Origin: Bacteroidota bacterium
GTDB lineage: Bacteria > Bacteroidota > Bacteroidia > Flavobacteriales_D > Crocinitomicaceae
DNA length: 16,738 bases
Assembly: GCA_006226555.1 (NCBI GenBank)
Contig: SBGS01000232.1
Coordinates: forward strand, 1-16,738
Reading direction: 5' to 3'
In this document: piece by piece, positions 8,075 to 15,220 of the stretch
Position numbering within the stretch: the first letter of the stretch is position 1
How the letters are laid out: each line of letters opens with the position of its first letter
Translations under genes and position numbers: made by a program
Notes under the pieces: model-generated
Databases searched by the model: none
The model's input: the letters and a program-made list of their open reading frames with translations, nothing else
What the model was told of the DNA's origin: nothing

Positions 8075-8104
8075 ATGCAGCAAAAATAGCATAATCAGCT
8101 GCAT
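8075..8104. repeat. Inverted repeat ATGCAGC-N16-GCTGCAT upstream of arginase
   Basis: Perfect 7-base arms at 8075-8081 and 8098-8104 are separated by 16 bases, so the arm centres are about 23 bases apart, roughly two helical turns. The repeat surrounds a candidate -7 element for the minus-strand arginase gene and lies 18 to 47 bases upstream of its ATG. It could be an operator for a dimeric regulator or a weak leader hairpin. No regulator is identified in the window. Confidence 0.45.
8081..8088 (-). promoter_or_regulatory. Candidate Bacteroidota -7 element for the arginase-argS-DUF389 operon
   Basis: On the minus strand this reads TATTTTTG, a full match to TAnnTTTG. It lies 24 bases upstream of the arginase ATG, in the right place for a short leader. 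I see no TTG at the usual -33 spacing, so the call rests on one short AT-rich match. Confidence 0.3.
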
Positions 8105-8119
8105 TTATCGCTTTGTTAA

Positions 8120-8127
8120 TAAGTTTG
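8120..8127 (+). promoter_or_regulatory. Candidate Bacteroidota -7 element for the secreted-protein gene at 8169
   Basis: TAAGTTTG is a full match to TAnnTTTG and lies 41 bases before the ATG at 8169, in the 111-base divergent intergenic region. No convincing -33 TTG is found at normal spacing, so this is a weak call. Confidence 0.27.
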
Positions 8128-8168
8128 TACGCGTAACTTATATTCTGAAATAACGTTTAGAAGACTGT

Positions 8169-8834
8169 ATGAATATTCTGATTTTTTTAAGACCCCTGTT
8201 GATCGTCCTGATTTTTAGCCCGATTGTTTTCGGTCAAAAGCCTTTTCAAGGCATGCTTGAGTACAAAATAACTGCTCGAGATACCAATCTTCGCCAACTT
8301 TTACCTGACAATCGTATGGCAATTTTCACAAATGATACTATTTCAAGAACGGAGAACTTCACTCCATCTTTGGGACGGCAGGTATTCATACGTCACATGG
8401 AACTCGATAAAGGATACATCCTGGTTGAAACAGCTATGGGCAATTTTGCCATAAAACAACTACCAGTAGCCGACAGTCTAAAGGCAAACAGCAAGTATTC
8501 GTTCAAAAAGAAGATATTCAAGCGTAAAATACTTGGGATGAAAGCGAATAGAATGATGGTCTCCCACAAAGAATTTGAAGGTGAGATCGAATTCCTGTAT
8601 CTTAAAAAATACGCTAATAAGTATTTGAACAACTTCCCTGAAGTTCCTGGTCTGTTGGTGAAATTTAGCATTGTAACAGTCGATGGCGTGCTCGATTATG
8701 AGCTGATCCGTTTCAGTGAATATCACCCGGATCGAAATTTATTTGGTATTCCTTCAGATTATAAACGAGTAACGATGGATGAGTTTCTAGATATCATATT
8801 GGGAACTCAAGAAGAATTGAACGGATCAAATTAG
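8169..8834 (+). CDS. Secreted/periplasmic protein of unknown function
   Basis: A 221-residue protein that I do not recognise. Residues 1-22 form a clear signal peptide ending 'SPIVFG', with cleavage likely before Gln23. There is no cysteine at that position, so it is not a lipoprotein. The mature part is mixed and strand-rich: it starts 'KPFQGMLEYKIT' and contains a lysine-rich stretch near 'FKKKIFKRKILG'. The opening resembles small Bacteroidota exported beta-proteins of the DUF4412 or GLPGLI type ('G.I.Y' near the mature N-terminus), but this is only a style match. It lacks recognisable LolA features, which I considered because lolA often neighbours ftsK in this phylum. It is divergent from arginase and 94 bases upstream of ftsK, on the same strand. 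Confidence 0.8.
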   Translation: MNILIFLRPLLIVLIFSPIVFGQKPFQGMLEYKITARDTNLRQLLPDNRMAIFTNDTISRTENFTPSLGRQVFIRHMELDKGYILVETAMGNFAIKQLPVADSLKANSKYSFKKKIFKRKILGMKANRMMVSHKEFEGEIEFLYLKKYANKYLNNFPEVPGLLVKFSIVTVDGVLDYELIRFSEYHPDRNLFGIPSDYKRVTMDEFLDIILGTQEELNGSN

Positions 8835-8928
8835 TCTCATAACTAACATTTACCTGTGTAAAGCTTACGTAAAAACACTTAAAACTTGTATCGAAAGGGT
8901 TTATTTTCGTTGAAGTATAAAAGTGTCA

Positions 8929-11505
8929 ATGAGCGTACAGAACGAATATTACGACGGATCAGAAGAAGAGGCAGCTCCGAATAAACAGGCTTCAAAAAAG
9001 GCCAAAAAGGAATCGAAGCCCAAAAAAAGTAGCAAAGCCAAGAAACCATCCCCGCTGCAAAACCTTAAAGGTAAAATCGACGAACAGAAGTTGCGTCGCA
9101 GTGTAGGTACAGTGTGCCTTTTGATCTCAGTTTTTCTCTTTTTGAGTTTCTTTTCATACCTATTGACATGGAAAATCGATCAGCATCGCGTATTAGGGAA
9201 AGGTTTATTTGAATTTCTATTTGAAACAAACGCCATCGATGGAACGGAACTTCCTGCAATGGAGAACTGGCTAGGGAAATTCGGAGCTTGGTTTGCCCAT
9301 TTATTCATGTTCCGCTGGTTTGGGATGGCATCGTTTGGAATCCCATTCATTCTTTTCCTTTACGGTTTAAAATTGCTATTTAGAATAACGATCCTTCCGC
9401 TAGGTAAATCTTCAGGTATTATAGCTGTATTTACCGTTTGGACAAGTGTTTTCTTGGCTTATTTCGCGCAGAAGACTCAGTTTATTGGAGGAGGATTCGG
9501 TTATTCCGTGAATGAGTGGCTTGAAATGACTTTCGGGAGATTTGGAGCCATTGTATTTACCATCGCAACAGGTTATGTTTTCGCCGTCCTTCTGTTTAAT
9601 GAAGCATTAAGTAGATTACTTGCAAAGTTAGGTCTCATCAAGGCAAAAGAAGTAGAAACTCAAGTAGAAGCATCCGATGAATTCCTCAGTGAAACTGACC
9701 TAAATATAGCGAATGAGCTTAAAGAAGAGCAAAAAGAAAACGATCTTGTTTCGGAAACTGTCATTCTAGATGACGAGGAAATTGAGGAGGATGAAGATGA
9801 AGGAGAAGATATTGAGTTTGAAAGTATCATTATCGATAATTTCGATAAGGAGGATGAGGTAGTTACCGATCAAAAAAACACACCTCTTCAGGTAGAAAAT
9901 TCAGGGGATGATTTTACCATTGAAGTTCCGGAAATAGACCTTTACGAAGAAGAGCTTACTGATGAACAAATTGAAGCCCCACAAGATGAGCTAGGAGAAT
10001 ATGATCCAAAGCTCGATCTCTCGAGCTACTCCCTCCCTTCCATTGACCTTTTGACGGATTATGGCAAGAAGGAAGTAAATGTTGACAAGGCCGAGCTGGA
10101 AGCGAACAAAAATAAGATCGTTGAGACTCTGGGACATTATAGCATTGGGATCGAACGCATTATGGCAACGGTAGGTCCAACCGTTACATTATATGAAATC
10201 GTTCCGGCAAAAGGAGTCAGGATCTCTAAAATCAAAAATCTCGAAGACGATATTGCCTTGAGTTTGGCAGCATTAGGAATTCGTATCATCGCTCCTATTC
10301 CAGGAAAGGGAACTATTGGTATCGAAGTTCCCAACAGTAACCCGGAAATGGTCAGTATGCGCTCATTGATCGCTTCCAGAAAGTTTCAGGAATCGGATTA
10401 CGAGCTACCAATTGTAATGGGTAAAACCATTACCAACGAGACATTTACCTTTGACCTTACGAAAATGCCTCACCTTCTCGTCGCAGGGGCTACAGGACAA
10501 GGTAAGTCAGTAGGTCTAAACGCGATATTGGTTTCCATTCTGTATAAGAAACATCCTTCTCAGGTGAAATTTATCCTTGTGGATCCAAAAAAGGTGGAAT
10601 TAACACTTTACAATAAGATCGAAAGACACTTCTTGGCAAAGTTACCTGGTGAAGAGGACGCTATTATCACAGACACTTCAAAAGTGGTGAATACGCTTAA
10701 TTCACTGTGCATCGAAATGGATGCTCGATATGAATTGTTGAAAGCAGCTCATGTTCGTACGATCAAAGAGTACAATGCAAAATTCATCAAACGAAAATTA
10801 AATCCGGAAAAAGGTCATCGATACCTGCCATACATCGTTGTACTGATCGATGAGTTTGCAGACCTCATCATGACTGCCGGAAAAGAAGTTGAACATCCAA
10901 TTGCCCGACTTGCTCAGCTTGCACGTGCCATCGGTATACACCTCATTGTTGCGACACAACGACCTTCAGTAAATGTAATCACCGGTATGATCAAGGCAAA
11001 CTTCCCTGCCCGTATCGCATTCCGCGTGTTATCTAAAATTGATTCCCGAACTATCCTAGACGCTTCAGGAGCTGATCAGCTGATCGGTCGTGGTGACATG
11101 CTGGTAAGTACGGGTCAGGATCTGGTTCGCTTGCAATGTGGATTCGTTGACACACCGGAAGTTGAAGCTATCTGTGATTTTATCGGAGATCAACGCGGCT
11201 ATCCGGATGCTTATAATCTTCCAGAATACATAGGTGAGTCAGCAGACGGTGGTGGTTCAATGGATGATGAAGATCTCGACCCGCTATTCGCTGATGCTGC
11301 TCGCATCGTTGTTACGCATCAACAAGGTTCTGCCAGTCTACTTCAACGAAAACTTAAATTGGGTTACAACAGAGCCGGCCGTTTGATCGATCAATTGGAA
11401 GGAATGAATATCATAGGTCCATTCAAGGGTTCTAAAGCACGTGACGTCTTGTTTGCTGACGATCAATCGCTTGAGGAATTCTTAAATGGTAAGGGATTAA
11501 TTTAG
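8929..11505 (+). CDS. ftsK: DNA translocase FtsK (FtsK/SpoIIIE)
   Basis: An 858-residue septal DNA pump that segregates chromosome ends and helps dimer resolution. After a Lys-rich cytosolic tail (about 15-55) come four membrane segments (about 60-82, 120-148, 162-182 and 205-226). A linker follows that is very acidic around residues 277-310, with runs such as 'DDEEIEEDEDEGED'. The motor domain has Walker A 'GATGQGKS' (520-527), 'ILVDPKKVEL', Walker B 'VVLIDEFADL' and 'VATQRPSVNVITG'. The C-terminal winged-helix gamma domain (about 785-850) includes 'GSASLLQRKLKLGYNRAG', which typically reads KOPS-like sequences. I chose the ATG at 8929; a GTG six bases upstream (8923) is in frame and would add two residues. 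Length and domain order are normal. The stop is four bases from the GTG of the next gene. Confidence 0.95.
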   Translation: MSVQNEYYDGSEEEAAPNKQASKKAKKESKPKKSSKAKKPSPLQNLKGKIDEQKLRRSVGTVCLLISVFLFLSFFSYLLTWKIDQHRVLGKGLFEFLFETNAIDGTELPAMENWLGKFGAWFAHLFMFRWFGMASFGIPFILFLYGLKLLFRITILPLGKSSGIIAVFTVWTSVFLAYFAQKTQFIGGGFGYSVNEWLEMTFGRFGAIVFTIATGYVFAVLLFNEALSRLLAKLGLIKAKEVETQVEASDEFLSETDLNIANELKEEQKENDLVSETVILDDEEIEEDEDEGEDIEFESIIIDNFDKEDEVVTDQKNTPLQVENSGDDFTIEVPEIDLYEEELTDEQIEAPQDELGEYDPKLDLSSYSLPSIDLLTDYGKKEVNVDKAELEANKNKIVETLGHYSIGIERIMATVGPTVTLYEIVPAKGVRISKIKNLEDDIALSLAALGIRIIAPIPGKGTIGIEVPNSNPEMVSMRSLIASRKFQESDYELPIVMGKTITNETFTFDLTKMPHLLVAGATGQGKSVGLNAILVSILYKKHPSQVKFILVDPKKVELTLYNKIERHFLAKLPGEEDAIITDTSKVVNTLNSLCIEMDARYELLKAAHVRTIKEYNAKFIKRKLNPEKGHRYLPYIVVLIDEFADLIMTAGKEVEHPIARLAQLARAIGIHLIVATQRPSVNVITGMIKANFPARIAFRVLSKIDSRTILDASGADQLIGRGDMLVSTGQDLVRLQCGFVDTPEVEAICDFIGDQRGYPDAYNLPEYIGESADGGGSMDDEDLDPLFADAARIVVTHQQGSASLLQRKLKLGYNRAGRLIDQLEGMNIIGPFKGSKARDVLFADDQSLEEFLNGKGLI

Positions 11506-11509
11506 ACCG

Positions 11510-11881
11510 GTGAAGATCGCTCTCATTGCTTGTGTAAAAGAAAAGGTGGATTACGCCGCACCTGCCAGGGAAATGTACCGCAGTTCTCTTTTCGAATCCT
11601 GGATCAAAGATGCCCTGGACATTCAAAAGGTGGATCGATACTTTATAGTTTCCGGAAAATATGGTCTACTCAAACCCGACGAGATCATCGAACCCTATGA
11701 CCTTAACCTGAATAACCAATCTGAATCGTATAAAAACGAATGGGGTAAAAAAGTATTAAAGAGGCTTTCAGAATTTTGTGACCTTGAACAGGATGAATTT
11801 ATCATTTATACAAATGCTACGTACTACACCCCTGTCATTGAAGCTGTCAGGTATTTTGAAATCCCCTTTGATATCAGCTGA
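11510..11881 (+). CDS. DUF6884-like small protein
   Basis: A 123-residue cytosolic protein with no signal peptide or membrane segment. The recognisable pattern is an N-terminal 'ALIACVKEK' with Cys8, then 'APAREMYRSSLFESW', then 'FIVSGKYGLLKPDEIIEPYD' (45-64). This is the conserved layout of DUF6884-type proteins: a Cys-x-Lys-x-Lys motif, an Arg-x-x-Tyr-x-x-Ser-x-x-Phe motif and a Lys-Tyr-Gly-Leu-Leu motif. The family function is not established to my knowledge; the conserved Cys/Lys/Arg/Tyr residues suggest an enzyme or nucleotide-binding site. The start is a GTG four bases after the ftsK stop, and the family's conserved beginning (KIALIAC) follows it directly, which settles the start. It probably depends on read-through or translational coupling from ftsK. 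Its stop is two bases from the opposing OMP gene's stop. Confidence 0.82.
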   Translation: MKIALIACVKEKVDYAAPAREMYRSSLFESWIKDALDIQKVDRYFIVSGKYGLLKPDEIIEPYDLNLNNQSESYKNEWGKKVLKRLSEFCDLEQDEFIIYTNATYYTPVIEAVRYFEIPFDIS

Positions 11882-11883
11882 TG

Positions 11884-12468
11884 TTATTTCTTTTTGGAGC
11901 AATCTACCTGGAAGCTTAATCCTGCCGAAAAAACAAACTCATCTGTTCTGTACGGCCCTCCGGCAACTCCTCCAAGGGTCGAATTAATGTAAGTGAGATT
12001 AGCAAAGAAATTAAAGTATTTCCAAACGTAAAATGAAGTCCCTGCAGTTAAAGCAAAAGAAGGGACAACCTGTAGGCGCGCTTCTATTGGAGCGAACGTA
12101 TAAATCCCATCTGAATATGGATTCTTCGTCAGGAGTGAGATTCCCGGCTGAAATCCAATATAACGATCCCAATTGTTCTTTTGGCTATGTGCGTAAACAC
12201 CGAAAAATGTTCTTGAGGCATTCCGAAAAAAGGGAGAATCCTGATCTGAATCAACAAAGAAATAGGTATCACCTCTGAAGCTGAATCGCTCAGAAAGATG
12301 ATATTCCAGATACCCCATGAGATAATAATTTGACTCGTTCCGATTTAACATCCAGGAAGGCGCAATCGTAGCCGATGCCTCAAGGGTGTTCCTGCCCTTG
12401 TATATATCCTGTGCATTCATTTGATGAGCGAAAAGCACACTAAACAACATCATAAGATACCTTACCAT
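11884..12468 (-). CDS. Small outer-membrane beta-barrel protein
   Basis: A 194-residue protein with a signal peptide at residues 1-20, cleavage likely after 'MNAQ'. The mature part alternates polar and aromatic residues like an outer-membrane beta-barrel of about eight strands, for example 'YYLMGYLEYHLSERFSFRG', 'FFGVYAHSQ', 'YIGFQPGISLLT' and 'FNFFANLTYINS'. It closes with a barrel-like strand 'FVFSAGLSFQV' followed by a short tail 'DCSKKK'. The layout fits the generic OMP beta-barrel families common in Bacteroidota; the function is unknown. The ATG overlaps the end of the upstream OMP gene by 7 bases, so the two are almost certainly co-translated. No terminator is seen after it; the opposing DUF6884-like gene ends two bases away. 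Confidence 0.8.
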   Translation of the reverse strand: MVRYLMMLFSVLFAHQMNAQDIYKGRNTLEASATIAPSWMLNRNESNYYLMGYLEYHLSERFSFRGDTYFFVDSDQDSPFFRNASRTFFGVYAHSQKNNWDRYIGFQPGISLLTKNPYSDGIYTFAPIEARLQVVPSFALTAGTSFYVWKYFNFFANLTYINSTLGGVAGGPYRTDEFVFSAGLSFQVDCSKKK

Positions 12469-13085
12469 AGATCAGCAATTTTGTAATGAAACCCAATATT
12501 GAAAAGTAAATGTCCTTCCAAAGATGCACCACCCTTTTCTTCATGAAAATGAACTGAACCATCTGCATGCTGATCAGCATGTACCTCATTTCCTATATGG
12601 ATCATATACTGACCAACTAAAGACAGATCGAGTCTATCAGTTAAGTTAAAATGAATACCGGCACCCGCCTGAACAGCAGAGCTCCATCTTTCATCAAACA
12701 AATTAGGTTCTGCATTGGAGACCAATCGTGTATAATCAAAACAATGACCTGCCAAAATATAAGGTTTGATACGTGGTGTCTGCTGATCTGTAAAGTAATA
12801 CAGGACACTCCAGCCAATATGATAATCAGTTCTTGAAGCATAATCTCCAATATTGCTCCTCATATAATCGAAGAACCAATCGGAATTTAAACGATTTGCA
12901 AACTGAAGTCTAAACTGTCCCCCCATCCCCATTCCAGTTCCTTCATCCGCGTGACCGTTAAATGTACTCACCGTTGTTCTTACACCAAGGGAAAGCAATC
13001 CTCCTTGATCCCCTTTCAAATTTAGAGGTTGAGCATGTAATGCGCTCGTGAGTGCAACACTCAATGTAATTAGTAGGAATTTCAT
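12462..13085 (-). CDS. Outer-membrane beta-barrel protein with histidine-rich loop
   Basis: A 207-residue protein. The frame is open further upstream to 13205, but the signal peptide beginning at the ATG at 13085 ('MKFLLITLSVALTSALHAQ', cleavage after Gln19) marks the true start; the longer version would run back through the fabI terminator into fabI. The mature part is strand-rich, for example 'GGQFRLQFANRL', 'IGWSVLYYFTD' and 'RLDLSLVGQYMIHIG', and ends 'HLLFNIGFHYKIADLW' like a closing barrel strand. Residues 163-192 hold six histidines with several Asp/Glu, as in 'NEVHADQHADGSVHFHEEK'; this is probably a surface loop and could bind metal. It overlaps the second OMP gene by 7 bases. A degenerate -7-like TACTTTTC lies about 30 bases upstream. 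The function is unknown. Confidence 0.82.
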   Translation of the reverse strand: MKFLLITLSVALTSALHAQPLNLKGDQGGLLSLGVRTTVSTFNGHADEGTGMGMGGQFRLQFANRLNSDWFFDYMRSNIGDYASRTDYHIGWSVLYYFTDQQTPRIKPYILAGHCFDYTRLVSNAEPNLFDERWSSAVQAGAGIHFNLTDRLDLSLVGQYMIHIGNEVHADQHADGSVHFHEEKGGASLEGHLLFNIGFHYKIADLW

Positions 13086-13138
13086 GTGATTGATTTTCTT
13101 AAGAACGAGAGAAAAGTATGTTTTATGATGTAAACCAT

Positions 13139-13164
13139 AAAAAAATGCAGCCGAAGCTGCATTT
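13139..13164 (-). terminator. Intrinsic terminator of fabI (UUCG tetraloop)
   Basis: A perfect 9-base-pair stem, AAATGCAGC / GCTGCATTT (13143-13164), closes a four-base loop. Read on the minus strand the loop is C(UUCG)G, an extra-stable tetraloop, followed by a run of seven T's (complement of 13139-13145). It starts about 20 bases after the fabI stop. It separates the fabI operon from the OMP pair, which must have its own promoter in 13086-13138. On the plus strand the hairpin is followed by only a broken T tract, so it is mainly a minus-strand terminator. Confidence 0.88.
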
Positions 13165-13185
13165 CTCATTTTTATTGACGAGGGC

Positions 13186-13998
13186 TTACGCACCAAATTT
13201 CTCAATAACTTCCTGTGTTACTCCCGTGTTTGAAAAACCACCGTCATGGAAGAGATTTTGCATAGTAACGTATCTCGTAAGATCTGAGAACATAACAATA
13301 CAATAATCAGCACATGCAGCGGCATCAGCATTACCGAGAGGCGACATTTTTTCTGAGAAGTTGATGAATTCATTAAATCCTTTCACCCCACTTCCTGCTG
13401 TTGTCATTGTAGGTGACTGAGATATTGTATTGACTCTCACCTTTTTAGCAACTCCGTAATGATAACCAAAACTCCTTGCAATAGACTCCAAATATGACTT
13501 GTTATCTGCCATATCATTGTAATCCGGGAATACGCGTTGAGCTGCGATATAACTCAAGGCCAAAACTGATCCCCACTCATTCATTGCATCCAACTTCTTC
13601 GCTGTCTGTAACACTTTATGGAAAGACAATGCCGAAACATCAAAGCCCTTCATTGTATAATCATAATTTTCATCCGTGTAATGGTTGCCTTTACGAACGT
13701 TAACAGACATACCAATAGAATGAAGAATGAAATCGATCTTACCTCCAAGAACTTCCATAGCCTGGGAAATTAGATTCTCCAGATCCTCAACACTCGTAGC
13801 ATCAGCAGGGATCACTTTACTACCTGTCTTCTCAGCTAGATTATTGATCTCTCCCATCCTCATTGCGATAGGCGCATTTGTAAGAACAAAAGTCGCTCCT
13901 TCTTCATGTGCACGCTCTGCAACTTTCCACGCGATCGATTGCTCGTTCAATGCTCCGAAAATAATTCCTCTTTTACCTTTTAATAAGTCATTTCCCAT
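13186..13998 (-). CDS. fabI: Enoyl-[acyl-carrier-protein] reductase FabI (NADH-dependent)
   Basis: A 270-residue cytosolic short-chain dehydrogenase/reductase that reduces trans-2-enoyl-ACP in the last step of each fatty-acid elongation cycle. The N-terminal nucleotide site is 'KGKRGIIFGALNEQSIAW' (7-24), then 'DFILHSIGMS' (89-98). The FabI catalytic pattern is present: Tyr150 in 'LALSYIAAQ', Tyr160 in 'FPDYNDM' and Lys167, with the same spacing as Tyr146, Tyr156 and Lys163 of the E. coli enzyme. 'VRVNTISQSPTMTTAGSG' and 'GGFSNTGVTQEVIEKFG' are typical of the Bacteroidota form. Length is normal. It lies 37 bases downstream of the phnP-like gene on the same strand and is followed by a strong terminator, so it is the last gene of its unit, with a possible own promoter in the short gap. 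Confidence 0.95.
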   Translation of the reverse strand: MGNDLLKGKRGIIFGALNEQSIAWKVAERAHEEGATFVLTNAPIAMRMGEINNLAEKTGSKVIPADATSVEDLENLISQAMEVLGGKIDFILHSIGMSVNVRKGNHYTDENYDYTMKGFDVSALSFHKVLQTAKKLDAMNEWGSVLALSYIAAQRVFPDYNDMADNKSYLESIARSFGYHYGVAKKVRVNTISQSPTMTTAGSGVKGFNEFINFSEKMSPLGNADAAACADYCIVMFSDLTRYVTMQNLFHDGGFSNTGVTQEVIEKFGA

Positions 13999-14013
13999 GC
14001 TTCAAATTTTTGA

Positions 14014-14021
14014 CAAATTTA
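14014..14021 (-). promoter_or_regulatory. Candidate -7 element upstream of fabI
   Basis: On the minus strand this reads TAAATTTG, a full match to TAnnTTTG. It is 15 bases upstream of the fabI ATG, which would leave a very short leader, and no TTG sits at -33. It may be chance in AT-rich DNA. Confidence 0.22.
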
Positions 14022-14035
14022 TCAGAATTTTATTG

Positions 14036-14815
14036 CTAATCCACTATTATTTCAAGACCATCGTAACAGAGTTGGACATTCTCCGGTAACTCTCTTATGA
14101 TATCCTCATGCTTTCCAAATAAATGTGAGATATGCGTCAAATAGGCTCTATCAGGTTTAACATCAGCAATAAAATCCAATGCTTCTTCCAAGTTAAAATG
14201 CGATAAATGCGGACTTCGGTGTAAAGCGTTAACAATAAGCACTTTTGCTCCACGCACTTTATTTCTTTCCTCTTCGGACACCGTCTTAGCATCCGTAATG
14301 TAAACGAAATCCTGAATCCTAAATCCCATTACGGGAAGCTTATAATGCATAACTTCTATCGGTAATACATCCACTCCATCCAGACTAAATGTCTCATTTT
14401 GGATCTTATTGATCTCCACGCTGGGAACACCCGGATATCGTTCATTTGCAAAAACATAATAGAATTCACGTCGCAATGCCTCCTCTACACGAGAGTCACA
14501 GAAAACCCTCATTGGCTGCTGCGTGCGATAATTGAATGCCCTGATATCATCCATTCCGGCGATATGATCTTTATGCTCGTGCGTAAACAAAATCGCATCC
14601 AGGCGTTTCACTTCCGCCTGTAGCATTTGCTGTCTAAAATCAGGACCTGTATCGATCACGTAATTCCGTTCATCGATCGTGATCATTATGGAGCTTCGAA
14701 GTCGATTATCCTTAGCATCTGAAGAATGACATACATCACAATCACAGGCGATTACAGGAACTCCTTGCGATGTTCCCGATCCGAGTACCGTTATTTTAAT
14801 TGTCCGATGTGACAC
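14036..14815 (-). CDS. PhnP-like metallo-beta-lactamase-fold hydrolase
   Basis: A 259-residue cytosolic metallohydrolase. The metal motif 'THEHKDHIAGMDD' (His79, His81, Asp83, His84) is intact, with later ligands plausibly His157, Asp175 ('YITDAKT') and His228 ('LTHISHLFG'). Near the start, 'GSGTSQGVPVIACDCDVC' carries Cys24, Cys26 and Cys29, matching the structural zinc site of PhnP, a phosphodiesterase that opens cyclic ribose phosphates. No other phosphonate (phn) genes are nearby, so the substrate here is unknown; related Bacteroidota proteins are simply called MBL-fold hydrolases. The start appears to be GTG at 14815: no in-frame ATG exists before an upstream stop, and the conserved 'ITVLGSGTSQG' begins eight residues in. 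An out-of-frame ATG overlaps it by one base. It is 27 bases after DUF423. Confidence 0.87.
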   Translation of the reverse strand: MSHRTIKITVLGSGTSQGVPVIACDCDVCHSSDAKDNRLRSSIMITIDERNYVIDTGPDFRQQMLQAEVKRLDAILFTHEHKDHIAGMDDIRAFNYRTQQPMRVFCDSRVEEALRREFYYVFANERYPGVPSVEINKIQNETFSLDGVDVLPIEVMHYKLPVMGFRIQDFVYITDAKTVSEEERNKVRGAKVLIVNALHRSPHLSHFNLEEALDFIADVKPDRAYLTHISHLFGKHEDIIRELPENVQLCYDGLEIIVD

Positions 14816-14842
14816 ATTATAAAGTTATGCAAAAGGAAGCAA

Positions 14843-15220
14843 TTAACTCTTAACTATTCTCTGTATAAAAATGATCCATGCGATGATCATTAAGCTTCCT
14901 CCCAGAGGAGTAATTGGACCGAGAAAAGATAACGAAACCCCAAGCAGATCTTCGATCGCAAGAAAATATATCGAACAGCTGAAAAGCAGTGTTCCGCTGA
15001 TCAAAAGACGATTAAACCATTTTAGATCGATTTTATTTTCATTCCATAAACTGATCGCTAGCAATGCAACTCCCATGATCAATTGATATCGTACACCTGT
15101 TTCGAACGAAACCAGTTTCTTTTCAACGATCAGTGCTTTAAGTGTATGTGCCCCAAATGCTCCTAATATGACCCCTGCAAGAATAAATATTGCAGAAAAT
15201 AAAACAACTCTTTTATCCAT
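14843..15220 (-). CDS. DUF423 family small membrane protein
   Basis: A 125-residue inner-membrane protein with four hydrophobic helices (about 5-25, 46-60, 71-90 and 105-121). The DUF423 (YgdD-like) signatures are visible: 'GVILGAFGAHTLK' (16-28), 'YQLIMGVALL' (45-54) and 'FLGPITPLGGSLMI' (99-112). The family function is unknown. Length is normal. Its ATG overlaps the end of the upstream deacetylase-like gene by 8 bases, so the two are probably co-translated. Confidence 0.92.
   Translation of the reverse strand: MDKRVVLFSAIFILAGVILGAFGAHTLKALIVEKKLVSFETGVRYQLIMGVALLAISLWNENKIDLKWFNRLLISGTLLFSCSIYFLAIEDLLGVSLSFLGPITPLGGSLMIIAWIIFIQRIVKS

Noticed and set aside
8923..8928. GTG at 8923 as the ftsK start
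   Set aside because: It adds only two residues, and an ATG follows six bases later; the ATG is preferred, though the GTG cannot be excluded.
8835..8928. Possible hairpin or promoter between the secreted protein and ftsK
   Set aside because: The best palindrome around GTAAAGCTTAC is imperfect and has no T run, and the best -7-like site (TATTTTCG at 8902) has one mismatch with its nearest TTG too close.
13086..13205. N-terminal extension of the histidine-rich OMP gene back to 13205
   Set aside because: It would overlap the end of fabI and run through the terminator, and a perfect signal peptide starts at the ATG at 13085.
13727..14089. Plus-strand open frame of 120 codons
   Set aside because: It is antisense to the start of fabI and the end of the PhnP-like gene, with no supporting motifs.
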